Part shown: piece by piece, positions 1 to 7,474 of the stretch
Layout of the letters: every line of letters starts with the position of its first letter
How positions within the stretch are numbered: the stretch's first letter is position 1
Assembly: GCA_964455155.1 (NCBI GenBank)
Contig: CAYVYH010000026.1
Span: forward strand, 1 to 10,642
Origin: UBA8403 sp964455155
GTDB taxonomy: Bacteria > Bacteroidota > Bacteroidia > Cytophagales > Amoebophilaceae
DNA: 10,642 bases
Direction of reading: 5' to 3'
Position numbers and translations under genes: made by a program
The notes under the pieces: generated by a model
What the model saw: the letters and a program-made list of their open reading frames with translations, nothing else
Database searches by the model: none
What the model was told of the DNA's origin: nothing

Positions 1-300
1 CATTACGAATACATTTTGAAACGTCTCCTCCATTTTTCGTGCTTGATAGGCATCAGGTAGCAAAGCGACGGCGTTGGAATAATATTACATGGCAAGCTAT
101 GCCTACTTTAACAAATTCTTTACCGAATGCTGCTAAGTACACATAATGTGGTTTATTGTTATAGTTCCGTTGCGCGGCAGATAGCGCATTCTTTTCCAAT
201 ACGTAAAGTGTAGGATTGAATTCTGTTGACGTAAAACGATGCTAACAAACCTTAAATCTTGCTGAGATAATTCTCCGTTGTGGGCACGGAAACGTGACAT
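1..300 (-). pseudogene. Decayed DUF2797-like gene remnant, running off the left edge
   Basis: No intact reading frame exists here, but minus-strand pieces in different frames read like one protein. From 238 down to 95 the translation contains FNPTLYVLEKNAL and then KPHYVYLAAFGKEFVKVGIA. From 84 to the window edge another frame gives YYSNAVALLPDAYQARKMEE. Upstream, a third frame starting at 300 reads SRFRAHNGELSQQDLRFV. The pattern VYLA-FG-KVGIA, then a hydrophobic strand, then an AR-x-EE helix is reminiscent of DUF2797 proteins, which have unknown function. That match is from memory and weak. In-frame stops (for example just before 84 and at 244-242) break each join, and the first join also needs a frame change. 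This looks like a gene inactivated by small indels. The gene could continue to the left of the window. Confidence 0.4.
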
Positions 301-307
301 TGTGTGT

Positions 308-607
308 TTAACCCAGGAAACATGATGTGATGTTATTAGTAGCGCTCGTAATATTTATGACATCACAATAGTTCATGGTGATATATTGCGTAGGGGCAAA
401 AACAGCACTATACACGTCTTTGGGTGTTCTTAAGGAGCCCAGTTTGCTGATGTAAATGATTTCTTTTATATGCAGCCCACAAAGTTTAGAGGCAATTATT
501 GCACTAATTATTACCCCAAAACTGTATTGGACTTCTAGAAAAATGATTGACTGCCCTCCAGATGTATAGTTCTGCAAAGAACATCCCACAATTACCCGAG
601 CAGGCAT
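308..607 (-). pseudogene. 99-codon fragment of a phosphorylase-like protein
   Basis: The frame opens with ATG at 607, immediately after an in-frame TGA and with AAAGGAG eight bases upstream, so it could still be translated. The protein has a hydrophobic beta/alpha pattern: SIIFLEVQYSFG, then IISAIIASKL, then IKEIIYISKLGSL, then FAPTQYITMNYCDVI. The 'IKEIIYISKLGSL' segment recalls the 'v.iGtcGsl' strand-loop of nucleoside phosphorylases, so I suspect a fragment of that superfamily, with low certainty. The end is ragged: after the DVI segment the frame degenerates into a low-complexity tail. Another frame (332-255) then carries NTQCHVSVPTTENYL, resembling the 'HVSVPT' segment expected next in such proteins. 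The best reading is a frameshifted gene rather than a functional 99-residue protein. Confidence 0.4.
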
Positions 608-638
608 TCACTGTGCTCCTTTTATGCACCACATGCTA

Positions 639-749
639 GGAACCTATCCTATGGGATGTGTCAGAGCGAGTATTAGCCACGCCAATACTTTGCAAGATGT
701 CTATGCCTTGGTAAGCGCCATAAAAAAGATGTTGCGAACTACCCCAAGG
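639..749 (-). pseudogene. Upstream coding fragment of the same decayed gene
   Basis: A 37-codon stretch between a TGA and a TAG translates with coding-like texture, containing FYGAYQGIDILQSIGVANTR and then SDTSHRIGS. It lies directly upstream of the 607-308 fragment on the same strand but in a different frame, and no start codon precedes it. I read it as the N-terminal remnant of the phosphorylase-like gene, joined originally through the 608-638 region. Supported only by amino-acid texture and position. Confidence 0.25.
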
Positions 750-831
750 TCATAAAGGATACCTTATTTATACCTATTTTAAGCGCCAGAACAGCATAGA
801 CACCACTTATTACTGTATAAACCATGAACAT

Positions 832-1494
832 ATGAAGGTCAACATGGCCGCATCTTGGCACAAGCATTTAGAACAAGAATTCCGAAAACCTTACTTCGAG
901 CAGCTTGTTTTATTTGTTAGGACAGCGTATCAAAACCATAAGATTTACCCCCCTGCCAAGGAGATATTTCGTGCTTTTGAGCTCTGTAGCTTTGAAGAGA
1001 CCAGAGTAGTCATCTTGGGACAAGACCCTTACCATGGCCCAGGACAAGCCAACGGGTTGTGTTTTTCGGTCCGAGACAACGTACCCACTCCACCTTCTTT
1101 AGTCAATATTTTTACTGAGATTCACAATGATCTGGGAATTGCCATGCCTCCAAACGGTAACCTAGAACGGTGGGCCACTCAGGGGGTACTCCTGCTGAAT
1201 GCTACGCTAACCGTACAAGCAAGCAAGCCAGGATCCCATCAAAACAAAGGATGGGAGCAACTTACAGACGCCGTTATCAGTACGCTATCGCACAACAAGG
1301 AGCATGTCGTATTTCTACTTTGGGGAGCTTATGCACAACAAAAAACATCCCTTATTGATGATACAAAGCACCTGATCCTAAAGTCACCACACCCATCGCC
1401 TTATTCTGCCAATCGCGGGTTTTTTGGTAACCAGCATTTTAGCAAAGCCAATACTTACCTAGAGAAGCATCATCTTAAAACGATCCAATGGTGA
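832..1494 (+). CDS. ung: Uracil-DNA glycosylase, family 1
   Basis: Ung removes uracil from DNA after cytosine deamination or dUTP misincorporation, starting base excision repair in the cytoplasm. All signature blocks of family 1 are present. The water-activating loop GQDPYHGPGQA lies at about residues 63-73, with catalytic Asp65. The uracil pocket follows with PTPPSLVNIF and LLLNATLTV (about 120-128, uracil-binding Asn123). The DNA-intercalation motif is HPSPYSANRGFFG (about 187-199, catalytic His187). At 220 residues it has the usual family length and appears intact. The ATG at 832 is kept because the following MKVNMAASW lines up with the Bacteroidota N-terminus. ATG 844 has GAAGG five bases upstream and is a possible alternative giving a protein four residues shorter. 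It is transcribed away from the decayed region on its left and sits 107 bases before polX. Confidence 0.97.
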   Translation: MKVNMAASWHKHLEQEFRKPYFEQLVLFVRTAYQNHKIYPPAKEIFRAFELCSFEETRVVILGQDPYHGPGQANGLCFSVRDNVPTPPSLVNIFTEIHNDLGIAMPPNGNLERWATQGVLLLNATLTVQASKPGSHQNKGWEQLTDAVISTLSHNKEHVVFLLWGAYAQQKTSLIDDTKHLILKSPHPSPYSANRGFFGNQHFSKANTYLEKHHLKTIQW

Positions 1495-1601
1495 GTTTTT
1501 AGTGATCAGACGGGGGGTACAGCGTGCCTATTACTGACAACCACGCGCGTCAAGACTCACCCACACGTGAGGTGAATGGCGTCCACACACAGTAACACAC
1601 C

Positions 1602-3323
1602 ATGACTTTGGACAACACAAGCATGATTGCCCTGCTCAAGGATACAGCCAAGCTCCTAGAACTACATGGTGCTAACCCATTCCAGGTAAGACATTACCAC
1701 AACGCAGCGCTCAATTTGGAGAAGATTCACCAAGCAGTGGGGGGGCTATCGCCGGAAGCGCTCAAAGACGTTGTAGGGCTCAATCCGAGTACAAGCAAAC
1801 TCATTCAGGAAATGAACGCCACCGGTACACTGCAGCGTTGGGGGCAGCTCGCGACTGCCACACCGCAAGGTGTACGGGAAATGTTAGAGCTAAGAGGTAT
1901 TGGCCCCCAAAAGGTAAGAGCTATATGGAAAAATTTAGGTGTAAAAAGTCTGTCAGAACTGCTAAGAGCCTGTGAGGAAGACAAGATATCCCGACTACCA
2001 GGCTTTGGCCTTAAGACACAAGGTACTATCCAAGCAAGCCTAGCATTTAGGGAAAAACAGTTAGGCAAGTGGCATTACGCCAGCGCGCTTCCCTATGCCA
2101 CTGACCTAGAAGCACAATTGCAACAAGCCTTTCCAGACTCACTGGTTTCGTTGACAGGAGCACTGAGGAGAAAAATGGAAATCACGGACCAAGTTGAAGT
2201 TTTAGTGGGTACAACGCATGTAAAAGCCGTCATGCAGTGGTTAGAGGAACAATCCATGTTGCAAAAAAAAGCTTCGTTTTCTGGGCCATTTTCTTGGCGT
2301 GGCCAGTTTGTTGAGCAGCCTTTACGGCTTACTGTTCTTTTCTGCAAGCCAGAGGAATTCTATCAACAGCTGATCTTGCAAACGGGCTCACAAGAACACC
2401 TAACACTGCCTGTGGGTGAAGACAAACGGCTAGGAGATGTACTCAACAGCAGCATAGCACCACGCAGCGAGGCTGCTGTTTATGAACAAGCCAAGCTCCC
2501 TTACATTCCGCCCGAGCTACGAGAGGGCCAGATAGAGCTCGCTTGGGCACGTGAGAAAGGAGCACCGCAACTGTTAGACATGCAAGATTTACGTGGGGTT
2601 TTTCATAACCACACCACTTACAGCGACGGGAAGCATAGCCTAGAAGAAATGGCACAGCACTGCAAAGATTTAGGATATGCATACATAGGTATTACAGACC
2701 ATAGTCAACAAGCCGTGTATGCAGGTGGGCTCACGCCAGAAGCGATACAACGACAACACATGGAAATCGATCACTTGAATGAAGTGTTGGCACCATTTAA
2801 GATTTTCAAAGGTATTGAAGCAGATATACTCTCAGATGGCAATCTGGACTATGAAGATGCGATTTTGGCACGTTTTGACTTTGTGATTGCTTCAGTACAC
2901 ACCGGTCTTAACATGGATCAACAAAGTGCCACAAGACGCATCGTCCAGGCCATTAAGAACCCCTACACAACCATGCTAGCACACCCAACCAATCGGCTAC
3001 TGCTAAAACGTGAAGGCTTCCCTATCAACCACCAGGCTGTCATTGATGCTTGTGCCGAATATGGCGTCATCATAGAGATTAACGCCAACCCCTGGCGCTT
3101 AGAATTAGATTGGCGCTGGGTAGATTATGCTCTAAGCAAAAACGTTTGGATTAGTATTAATCCGGATGCACATGACAAAGAATCGATCCATAATATGTAC
3201 TACGGTGTGTGTGTTGGAAGAAAAGGAGGCCTAACGCGGTCTTGCACCTTCAATGCCTTGTCTCGGGAAAACGTAATGCAGTACTTTGAAGGCCGTAAGA
3301 ACAACCACACCTTACGACCATGA
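1602..3323 (+). CDS. polX: PolX-type DNA polymerase/3'-5' exonuclease with C-terminal PHP domain
   Basis: Bacterial PolX proteins act in DNA repair, combining a family X polymerase with a Mn-dependent PHP nuclease. The 573-residue length is normal. The N-terminal 8-kDa-like region begins LLELHGANPFQVR. Helix-hairpin-helix motifs lie near 96-105 (ELRGIGPQKV) and 131-140 (RLPGFGLKTQ). The nucleotidyltransferase core has TGALRR (185-190). The PHP domain keeps every expected metal ligand: H335, H337, D342, H367, E406, H433, H461, D522 and H524. The polymerase acids look diverged. The usual D-x-D is read here as D196-Q-V-E199, and the third acid, expected in a VDLR/VEFR-like strand, seems replaced in LRLTVLF (241-247). 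The protein may therefore be mainly a nuclease. Its stop overlaps the nadK start by 4 bases (ATGA), implying translational coupling. No Shine-Dalgarno site is visible before ATG 1602. Confidence 0.93.
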   Translation: MTLDNTSMIALLKDTAKLLELHGANPFQVRHYHNAALNLEKIHQAVGGLSPEALKDVVGLNPSTSKLIQEMNATGTLQRWGQLATATPQGVREMLELRGIGPQKVRAIWKNLGVKSLSELLRACEEDKISRLPGFGLKTQGTIQASLAFREKQLGKWHYASALPYATDLEAQLQQAFPDSLVSLTGALRRKMEITDQVEVLVGTTHVKAVMQWLEEQSMLQKKASFSGPFSWRGQFVEQPLRLTVLFCKPEEFYQQLILQTGSQEHLTLPVGEDKRLGDVLNSSIAPRSEAAVYEQAKLPYIPPELREGQIELAWAREKGAPQLLDMQDLRGVFHNHTTYSDGKHSLEEMAQHCKDLGYAYIGITDHSQQAVYAGGLTPEAIQRQHMEIDHLNEVLAPFKIFKGIEADILSDGNLDYEDAILARFDFVIASVHTGLNMDQQSATRRIVQAIKNPYTTMLAHPTNRLLLKREGFPINHQAVIDACAEYGVIIEINANPWRLELDWRWVDYALSKNVWISINPDAHDKESIHNMYYGVCVGRKGGLTRSCTFNALSRENVMQYFEGRKNNHTLRP

Positions 3324-4195
3324 ATATAGGGTTACACGGCAAAAGTTTTTCTAAAAACAGCCTTCCTTTTATAAATCACTTACTTCAATTCCTTTTAAAG
3401 CACCCTGCACGCCTTTTTGTATCGCATCCTTTAGATGCCCTGCTACGGTCCAGTACGATTCAAATCCCTATCATACAGTCCTTGGAACAAGCAGGAGATC
3501 TTAAAAATCTGGACTTGATGATTAGCATGGGAGGTGATGGCACCTTATTGGAAGCAGTGAGTTATGTAGGCGCTTCTGAGGTGCCCATTCTGGGCATCAA
3601 CACAGGCCGGATGGGCTTTCTGGCTACAGTAGCGCAAGCAGACGCACTAGCTGCCCTGGAATGCTTTTGGCAGCGTAAACACACCCTTGACAAGCGCACC
3701 CTGTTACAATTAGCGAGTTCTAAAACAACCACAGTGGGGATGAATTTTGCGTTGAATGAAGTGGCATTCATCAAACGAGATGGTACCTCTATGCTTACGA
3801 TTCATGCTTCCATGGATGGTGGTTTACATACTACTTACTGGGCAGATGGCCTCATCGTAGCTACCCCCACAGGCTCAACAGGCTATTCTTTGAGTTGTGG
3901 TGGACCTATTGTATTGCCCAGTTCCCATAACTTGGTCATCACACCAGTAAGTCCACACAACCTTTCCGTGAGGGCTCTCGTGGTACCAGATAATGCCGTA
4001 TTATCCTTCAAAGTAGAGAGTAGGAATCAGAAATTTCTAGTAGCACTTGATGGCCGTTCTCATACTATACACACCGACACAGAATTGAGGGTCAGCAAGG
4101 CGCCATTTCGGGCCCATCTAGTCAAAGTGGACCAAAGCAATATCTTTGATGTACTGCGCCAAAAGCTACACTGGGGTTTGGATGTAAGAAACTAA
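3320..4195 (+). CDS. nadK: NAD kinase
   Basis: NadK phosphorylates NAD to NADP, using ATP or polyphosphate, in the cytoplasm and so supplies biosynthetic reductant. The 291-residue protein has the family fingerprints in order. SMGGDGTLLEA carries GGDGT at 71-75 (catalytic Asp73). LGINTGRMGFLA lies at 91-102. The NE pair is N145-E146. DGLIVATPTGSTGYSLSCGGP follows, with DG at 176-177 and the TPTGSTGY nucleotide loop at 182-189. The C-terminal beta-sandwich ends with LVALDGR and HLVKV strands. Length and architecture are normal. Its ATG overlaps the polX stop (ATGA), so it is probably translated by reinitiation on a polX-nadK message. That pairing has no obvious functional link and may simply reflect operon packing. 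Confidence 0.96.
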   Translation: MNIGLHGKSFSKNSLPFINHLLQFLLKHPARLFVSHPLDALLRSSTIQIPIIQSLEQAGDLKNLDLMISMGGDGTLLEAVSYVGASEVPILGINTGRMGFLATVAQADALAALECFWQRKHTLDKRTLLQLASSKTTTVGMNFALNEVAFIKRDGTSMLTIHASMDGGLHTTYWADGLIVATPTGSTGYSLSCGGPIVLPSSHNLVITPVSPHNLSVRALVVPDNAVLSFKVESRNQKFLVALDGRSHTIHTDTELRVSKAPFRAHLVKVDQSNIFDVLRQKLHWGLDVRN

Positions 4196-4263
4196 AATCA
4201 TTTATTGGCTTCTCGAACTGGGCTCGTATGATTCTGGGAGTACGCAAGAAGTTATGGGATTAC

Positions 4264-4291
4264 GCCGGCCCACCAGTACGAAGGTGGGGGC
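4264..4291 (+). other. Hairpin in the nadK-orf121 gap
   Basis: The arms CCCACC (4269-4274) and GGTGGG (4283-4288) form a 6-base-pair stem with an 8-base loop. It extends by GCC (4264-4266) pairing with GGC (4289-4291) across a two-base bulge. No run of T follows, so it is not a classic intrinsic terminator. It could be a structured leader, a factor-assisted end of the polX-nadK message, or part of the small overlapping reading frame at 4228-4362. Confidence 0.35.
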
Positions 4292-4312
4292 AACGAACCA
4301 GCGAGTTACACG

Positions 4313-4328
4313 ATAAATCTATAAATCT
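4313..4328 (+). repeat. Tandem duplication of ATAAATCT
   Basis: Two exact 8-base copies (4313-4320 and 4321-4328) sit directly against the ATG at 4329. The duplication replaces any Shine-Dalgarno site and makes the translation start region AT-rich, as is common in Bacteroidota. It may be a slippage product or may help keep the start site unstructured downstream of the hairpin. Confidence 0.6.
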
Positions 4329-4694
4329 ATGGAAGACTACTTTGATAAACTCCTCTACTTAGTCGTAGGTTTCATCTATTTCTTTTTGGGCAATGCGAAA
4401 AGGAGCAACACAGAGAAGCAGATAGCAGAAGACAGACCCTCCAAGACCCCAACGGTACCAGCCGCTGAATCGGATTGGGGCAGTACATGGGAAGACCAGA
4501 CTCGAGAGGAGCCAACGAAAAAGCGTCGTTTGCAACCCATTGTAAGGGAGGCGTTGTGCCTCCCTACACAACGTGCTACTACCCAGCTAGCCAATCAACA
4601 ACGGCCTAAGCAACAAATAAACCGCACACTACATCGGTACGATGGCTGGAAAAAGGCCGTCATTATGAGTGAACTCATACGGCCTTATGGTTAG
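4329..4694 (+). CDS. Small N-terminally anchored Bacteroidota protein of unknown function
   Basis: I do not know a function for this 121-residue protein. It starts MEDYFDKLL, followed by one hydrophobic segment at about residues 9-21 (LYLVVGFIYFFLG) and a basic stop-transfer stretch (NAKR). That suggests a single membrane anchor with a cytoplasmic tail. The middle (about 25-95) is polar, rich in Glu, Thr, Pro, Gln and Arg, and probably disordered. The last 19 residues, ending DGWKKAVIMSELIRPYG, match from memory a short C-terminal motif (DL-x-x-AVIYSEIL) of small Bacteroidota proteins, and this is the only conserved-looking part. The gene lies between nadK and nuoK and its last 8 bases overlap the chosen nuoK start, suggesting co-translation. 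A strong hairpin at 4541-4568 lies inside the low-complexity part. An in-frame ATG at the C-terminal MSEL cannot define a gene. Confidence 0.7.
   Translation: MEDYFDKLLYLVVGFIYFFLGNAKRSNTEKQIAEDRPSKTPTVPAAESDWGSTWEDQTREEPTKKRRLQPIVREALCLPTQRATTQLANQQRPKQQINRTLHRYDGWKKAVIMSELIRPYG
4541..4568 (+). other. Strong hairpin inside the small membrane-protein gene
   Basis: AGGGAGGC (4545-4552) is perfectly inverted as GCCTCCCT (4558-4565) around a GTTGT loop. With one bulged A, TGT (4541-4543) also pairs with ACA (4566-4568), for 11 base pairs in all. No T tract follows. It is about 120 bases upstream of nuoK and falls in the poorly conserved part of the host gene. It could be an RNA processing or mRNA-stability element, or a chance or mobile palindrome. 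Confidence 0.6.
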
Positions 4695-4998
4695 TATGCC
4701 TCCTCCCCTGTTGCTTATACTTAGTGCTCTCGTGTTTGCTGTGGGCATGGTCGTAGCATTAACTAAGCAAAATGTCTTATTTACACTAATTGGCATTGAG
4801 CTTATGCTCAGCGCGGCCTGCTTTGACTTTGTGCTGTTTGGCAGTTACGACCCCGAACGGCAAGGACAAGTTTTTTTCCTTTTTTTCATATCCATGATAG
4901 TGTGCGAAACAGCAGTGGCACTAGCTATGATCTTGAGAGTGCACCAGTCCCACCAGAGTATCGATGCGGATCAACTACAACAATTACGGGAGCAATGA
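4687..4998 (+). CDS. nuoK: NADH-quinone oxidoreductase subunit K
   Basis: NuoK is a three-helix membrane subunit of respiratory complex I that forms part of the proton path. The 103-residue protein from ATG 4687 has the family length. Helices lie at about 8-26 (LLLILSALVFAVGMVVAL), 30-50 (VLFTLIGIELMLSAACFDFVL) and 61-84. Both membrane glutamates needed for proton translocation are present: Glu38 in GIELML and Glu74 in CETAVALAM, matching E. coli Glu36 and Glu72. GQVFFLFFISM matches the conserved start of helix 3. The frame also allows GTG 4669 and ATG 4696. 4687 gives the best fit to the family's M-I/V-P-L start and an 8-base overlap with the upstream gene. Unusually, nuoJ does not precede it and nuoL does not follow. 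The upstream neighbour is the small anchored protein and the downstream neighbour is a peptidase. Confidence 0.93.
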   Translation: MVSMPPPLLLILSALVFAVGMVVALTKQNVLFTLIGIELMLSAACFDFVLFGSYDPERQGQVFFLFFISMIVCETAVALAMILRVHQSHQSIDADQLQQLREQ

Positions 4999-5040
4999 GC
5001 CCCAAAGTTATCCTACCTTATTTGTAAAGCAGCGAGAGTC

Positions 5041-6768
5041 ATGGAAAAACAGATCGATATACCACAGCGCAAACCACGTCGGTTCCTACCCCAGGTCTTT
5101 GAAGTAGCACAATGGGCAGCTATACAACCTTTTTATGCACAACTTTTGGCCAGAGAATTGTCTTCTCTAGAGGCATTGAAGCAATGGTTGCTAGACCGGA
5201 GCGAACTAGAAAGTTCCCTGTCTGAAGAAGCTGGTTGGCGTTACATTAACACAACGCGCGATACAACCCATCAAGAGCATAAAGAAAAATATGAACACTA
5301 CGTCAAAGAAATTCTTTCTCAGATAATGCCTTTGGCGCACCAACTCAATGAAAATATTCAGCATTGTCCATATACACAAGCACTCAAACAGGAAGTAGGC
5401 TTCGATATCCTAATACGGTGCATAGAAAATAGCCTCCAAATTTACCAATACGAAAATATACCACGGATCACAAGAGTGATGCTCAAAACACAGGCATACG
5501 GCCAAGTCGTAGGCGCCATGACCGTGGAGTTAGCAGACCAAGAGCTCACGCTGCAACAAGCAGCAGTACACTTGGAAGCACAGGACAGAACTTTTCGGCA
5601 AGAAGTATACGAACAAATAGAAAAGCGTCGACTCCAAGAAAAAGATACCCTCGACCATCTATATACAGCACTCATCACAGATCGGCACCAAATAGCCGTA
5701 CAGGCAGGCTTTGATAATTTCAGAGACTACTCCTTTGTGGCTATGAACCGTTTTGACTACACGCCACAGGATTGCTTTACCTTTCATGAAGCAGTAGCCA
5801 AGGAAGTTACGCCACTTTTAAATAGGCTTGCACAGGAGCTCAAAGATCGGCTGGGTGTGCCCATACTTAAACCCTGGGATACGGTGGTTGATCCAAGTAA
5901 TCAACCACCACTGCGTCCTTTTATCCATGCAGATGACTTGCTACAAAAGACTATTACCGTCTTTGAGAGGCTAGATCCCTTCTTGGGTGACTGCCTGCGC
6001 ACAATGCAAGCGATGGGGCACTTTGACCTGGCGTCGAGAAAAGGCAAGGCACCAGGAGGGTATCATTATCCATTAGACGAGACCGGCGTGCCATTCATCT
6101 TTATGAATGCCGCTGCTACGCTCAGAGACATGGTCACACTTCTTCATGAGGGAGGGCATGCCATACATTCTTTCCTGGTCAGGGATTTAACAATGCGTGA
6201 TTTCAAGCACTTCCCTCCTGAAATAGCAGAATTAGCATCGATGTCTATGGAGTTACTTACTATGGAGCATTGGGACGTTTTTTTTGACCATGAGGCAGAT
6301 CAAAAAAGAGCCAAGAAACAGTACCTGGAGAAAATCATTGGCACGCTGGCCTGGATAGCTACAATAGACCAATTCCAACATTGGGTCTATGAGCATCCTG
6401 ATCATACAGTGACACAACGCCAGGCTGCTTGGAATACAATCTACGATAGGTTTTCTGATGACGTAACGGACTGGTCAGGGCAGGAATATCAAAAAGATTT
6501 CCTATGGCAGAAGCAGTTACACCTCTTTGAGACTCCTTTCTACTACATCGAGTACGGTGTAGCACAGCTTGGCGCTGTGGCTATCTGGAAGCGCTACCAG
6601 GAGTACCGTGCACAAGGGCTACAAGACTATTTAGATGCACTGAGGCTCGGCTACACCCACAGCGTACCACAGATATACCAGAAGGCGGGTATTACCTTTT
6701 CGTTTAGTAGGCCTTACATCAGGGAGCTCATGCAGTTTTTGCAAACCAGTATAGCGGCCCTTGGTTGA
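5041..6768 (+). CDS. M3 family oligoendopeptidase (zinc metallopeptidase)
   Basis: M3 oligoendopeptidases cut short peptides in the cytoplasm, usually in peptide recycling. The zinc site is clear: HEGGH at 369-373 (His369, catalytic Glu370, His373) in LLHEGGHAIHSFL, with the third ligand probably Glu397 in EIAELASMSMELL. The C-terminal substrate region has FYYIEYGVAQLGAVAIW, a strong family signature, and the long helical N-terminal half is also typical. At 575 residues, with these signatures, it fits the shorter M3 subgroup that resembles but is distinct from PepF, so no symbol is assigned. There is no signal peptide. It starts 42 bases after nuoK, on the same strand, with no strong ribosome site, and may share the nuoK transcript. 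It ends facing ruvC. Confidence 0.93.
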   Translation: MEKQIDIPQRKPRRFLPQVFEVAQWAAIQPFYAQLLARELSSLEALKQWLLDRSELESSLSEEAGWRYINTTRDTTHQEHKEKYEHYVKEILSQIMPLAHQLNENIQHCPYTQALKQEVGFDILIRCIENSLQIYQYENIPRITRVMLKTQAYGQVVGAMTVELADQELTLQQAAVHLEAQDRTFRQEVYEQIEKRRLQEKDTLDHLYTALITDRHQIAVQAGFDNFRDYSFVAMNRFDYTPQDCFTFHEAVAKEVTPLLNRLAQELKDRLGVPILKPWDTVVDPSNQPPLRPFIHADDLLQKTITVFERLDPFLGDCLRTMQAMGHFDLASRKGKAPGGYHYPLDETGVPFIFMNAAATLRDMVTLLHEGGHAIHSFLVRDLTMRDFKHFPPEIAELASMSMELLTMEHWDVFFDHEADQKRAKKQYLEKIIGTLAWIATIDQFQHWVYEHPDHTVTQRQAAWNTIYDRFSDDVTDWSGQEYQKDFLWQKQLHLFETPFYYIEYGVAQLGAVAIWKRYQEYRAQGLQDYLDALRLGYTHSVPQIYQKAGITFSFSRPYIRELMQFLQTSIAALG

Positions 6769-6790
6769 TTGAGTACAACGCTTCATCGGG

Positions 6791-6811
6791 AGGCTGCCAA
6801 GAGGTCAGCCT
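6791..6811. terminator. Possible bidirectional hairpin between convergent genes
   Basis: AGGCTGCC (6791-6798) pairs with GG-T-CAGCCT (6803-6811) around an AAGA loop, leaving one bulged T, which gives 8 base pairs. It sits in the 142-base gap where the peptidase gene and ruvC converge, a natural place for a shared terminator. There is no T tract on either side, so the terminator role is inferred from position. Confidence 0.35.
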
Positions 6812-6910
6812 ACGTACGGGTATACACAGGAATGCCCCACTGCTCCGGCGTTCAGCTCGGCATGGGATATAAAACAACGACAGAGGAGTGTATTTGACCG
6901 TGCTGTGTTC

Positions 6911-7462
6911 CTAATGCGCAAGCACACGAACCGGATTTGCCTGTATAAACTGTGACCAACTCTTGGGCCCACGACTGGCCTGCTCATTTTGATAAGCGTG
7001 GCACACTGCCACCGCTAAAGCATCAGAGGCATCGAGTAAGTCGGGCATTTCTTGCAGCTGTAGCAACGACATCAACATGCGGGCTACTTGTTCTTTAGAA
7101 GCACTACCATGGCCTGTAACCGCTTGTTTGACCCTGCGCGGTGCATACTCTGTAATAGGGATATCTCGGGACAGCGCCGCTGCCATGGCTACGCCTTGGG
7201 CTCTACCGAGCTTAAGCATAGACTGAACATTTTTGCCATAAAAAGGAGCTTCTAGCGACATCTCATCGGGCTTGAAATCCTCTACCAACATGCGCACACG
7301 CTCAAAAATCTTTTGCAGCTTCAAGGCGTGTGTGGTATACCGGTGAAGGTGGATGACACCGTACTGCACGACGGTGAGTTGCTGCTGCACCTGCCTGATG
7401 ACTCCGTAGCCCATCACCGTAGTGCCTGGATCGATACCTAAAAGAACACGTTCTTGTGGCAA
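6911..7462 (-). CDS. ruvC: Holliday junction resolvase RuvC
   Basis: RuvC is the dimeric endonuclease that cuts Holliday junctions, working with RuvAB in recombination repair. All four catalytic acids can be seen: Asp11 in LLGIDPGT, Glu71 in SLEAPFYGKN, and Asp144 and Asp147 in LLDASDALAVAVCHA. They match E. coli D7, E66, D138 and D141. The middle has the family's YAPRRVKQAVTGHGSASKEQV block. The 183-residue length is normal. The start is TTG at 7462: a stop lies four codons upstream in frame, and the resulting MPQERVLLGIDPG fits the Bacteroidota N-terminus. It begins 12 bases after the USP-like gene ends, on the same strand, so the two are probably one transcript. No ruvA or ruvB is near. 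Confidence 0.95.
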   Translation of the reverse strand: MPQERVLLGIDPGTTVMGYGVIRQVQQQLTVVQYGVIHLHRYTTHALKLQKIFERVRMLVEDFKPDEMSLEAPFYGKNVQSMLKLGRAQGVAMAAALSRDIPITEYAPRRVKQAVTGHGSASKEQVARMLMSLLQLQEMPDLLDASDALAVAVCHAYQNEQASRGPKSWSQFIQANPVRVLAH

Positions 7463-7474
7463 ATTTCTAAAGTT

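Noticed and set aside
1170..1358. Open frame inside ung on the same strand
   Set aside because: It lies wholly within the conserved ung catalytic region in another frame and its translation has no family features.
1491..1601. Hairpins between ung and polX (CTCAC/GTGAG, TCACC/GGTGA)
   Set aside because: Only 5-base-pair stems with no T tract, so too weak to call a terminator or regulatory element.
4669..4686. GTG start for nuoK giving six extra residues
   Set aside because: The added NSYGL-type residues are not expected in NuoK and would deepen the overlap with the upstream gene. ATG 4687 gives the usual length.
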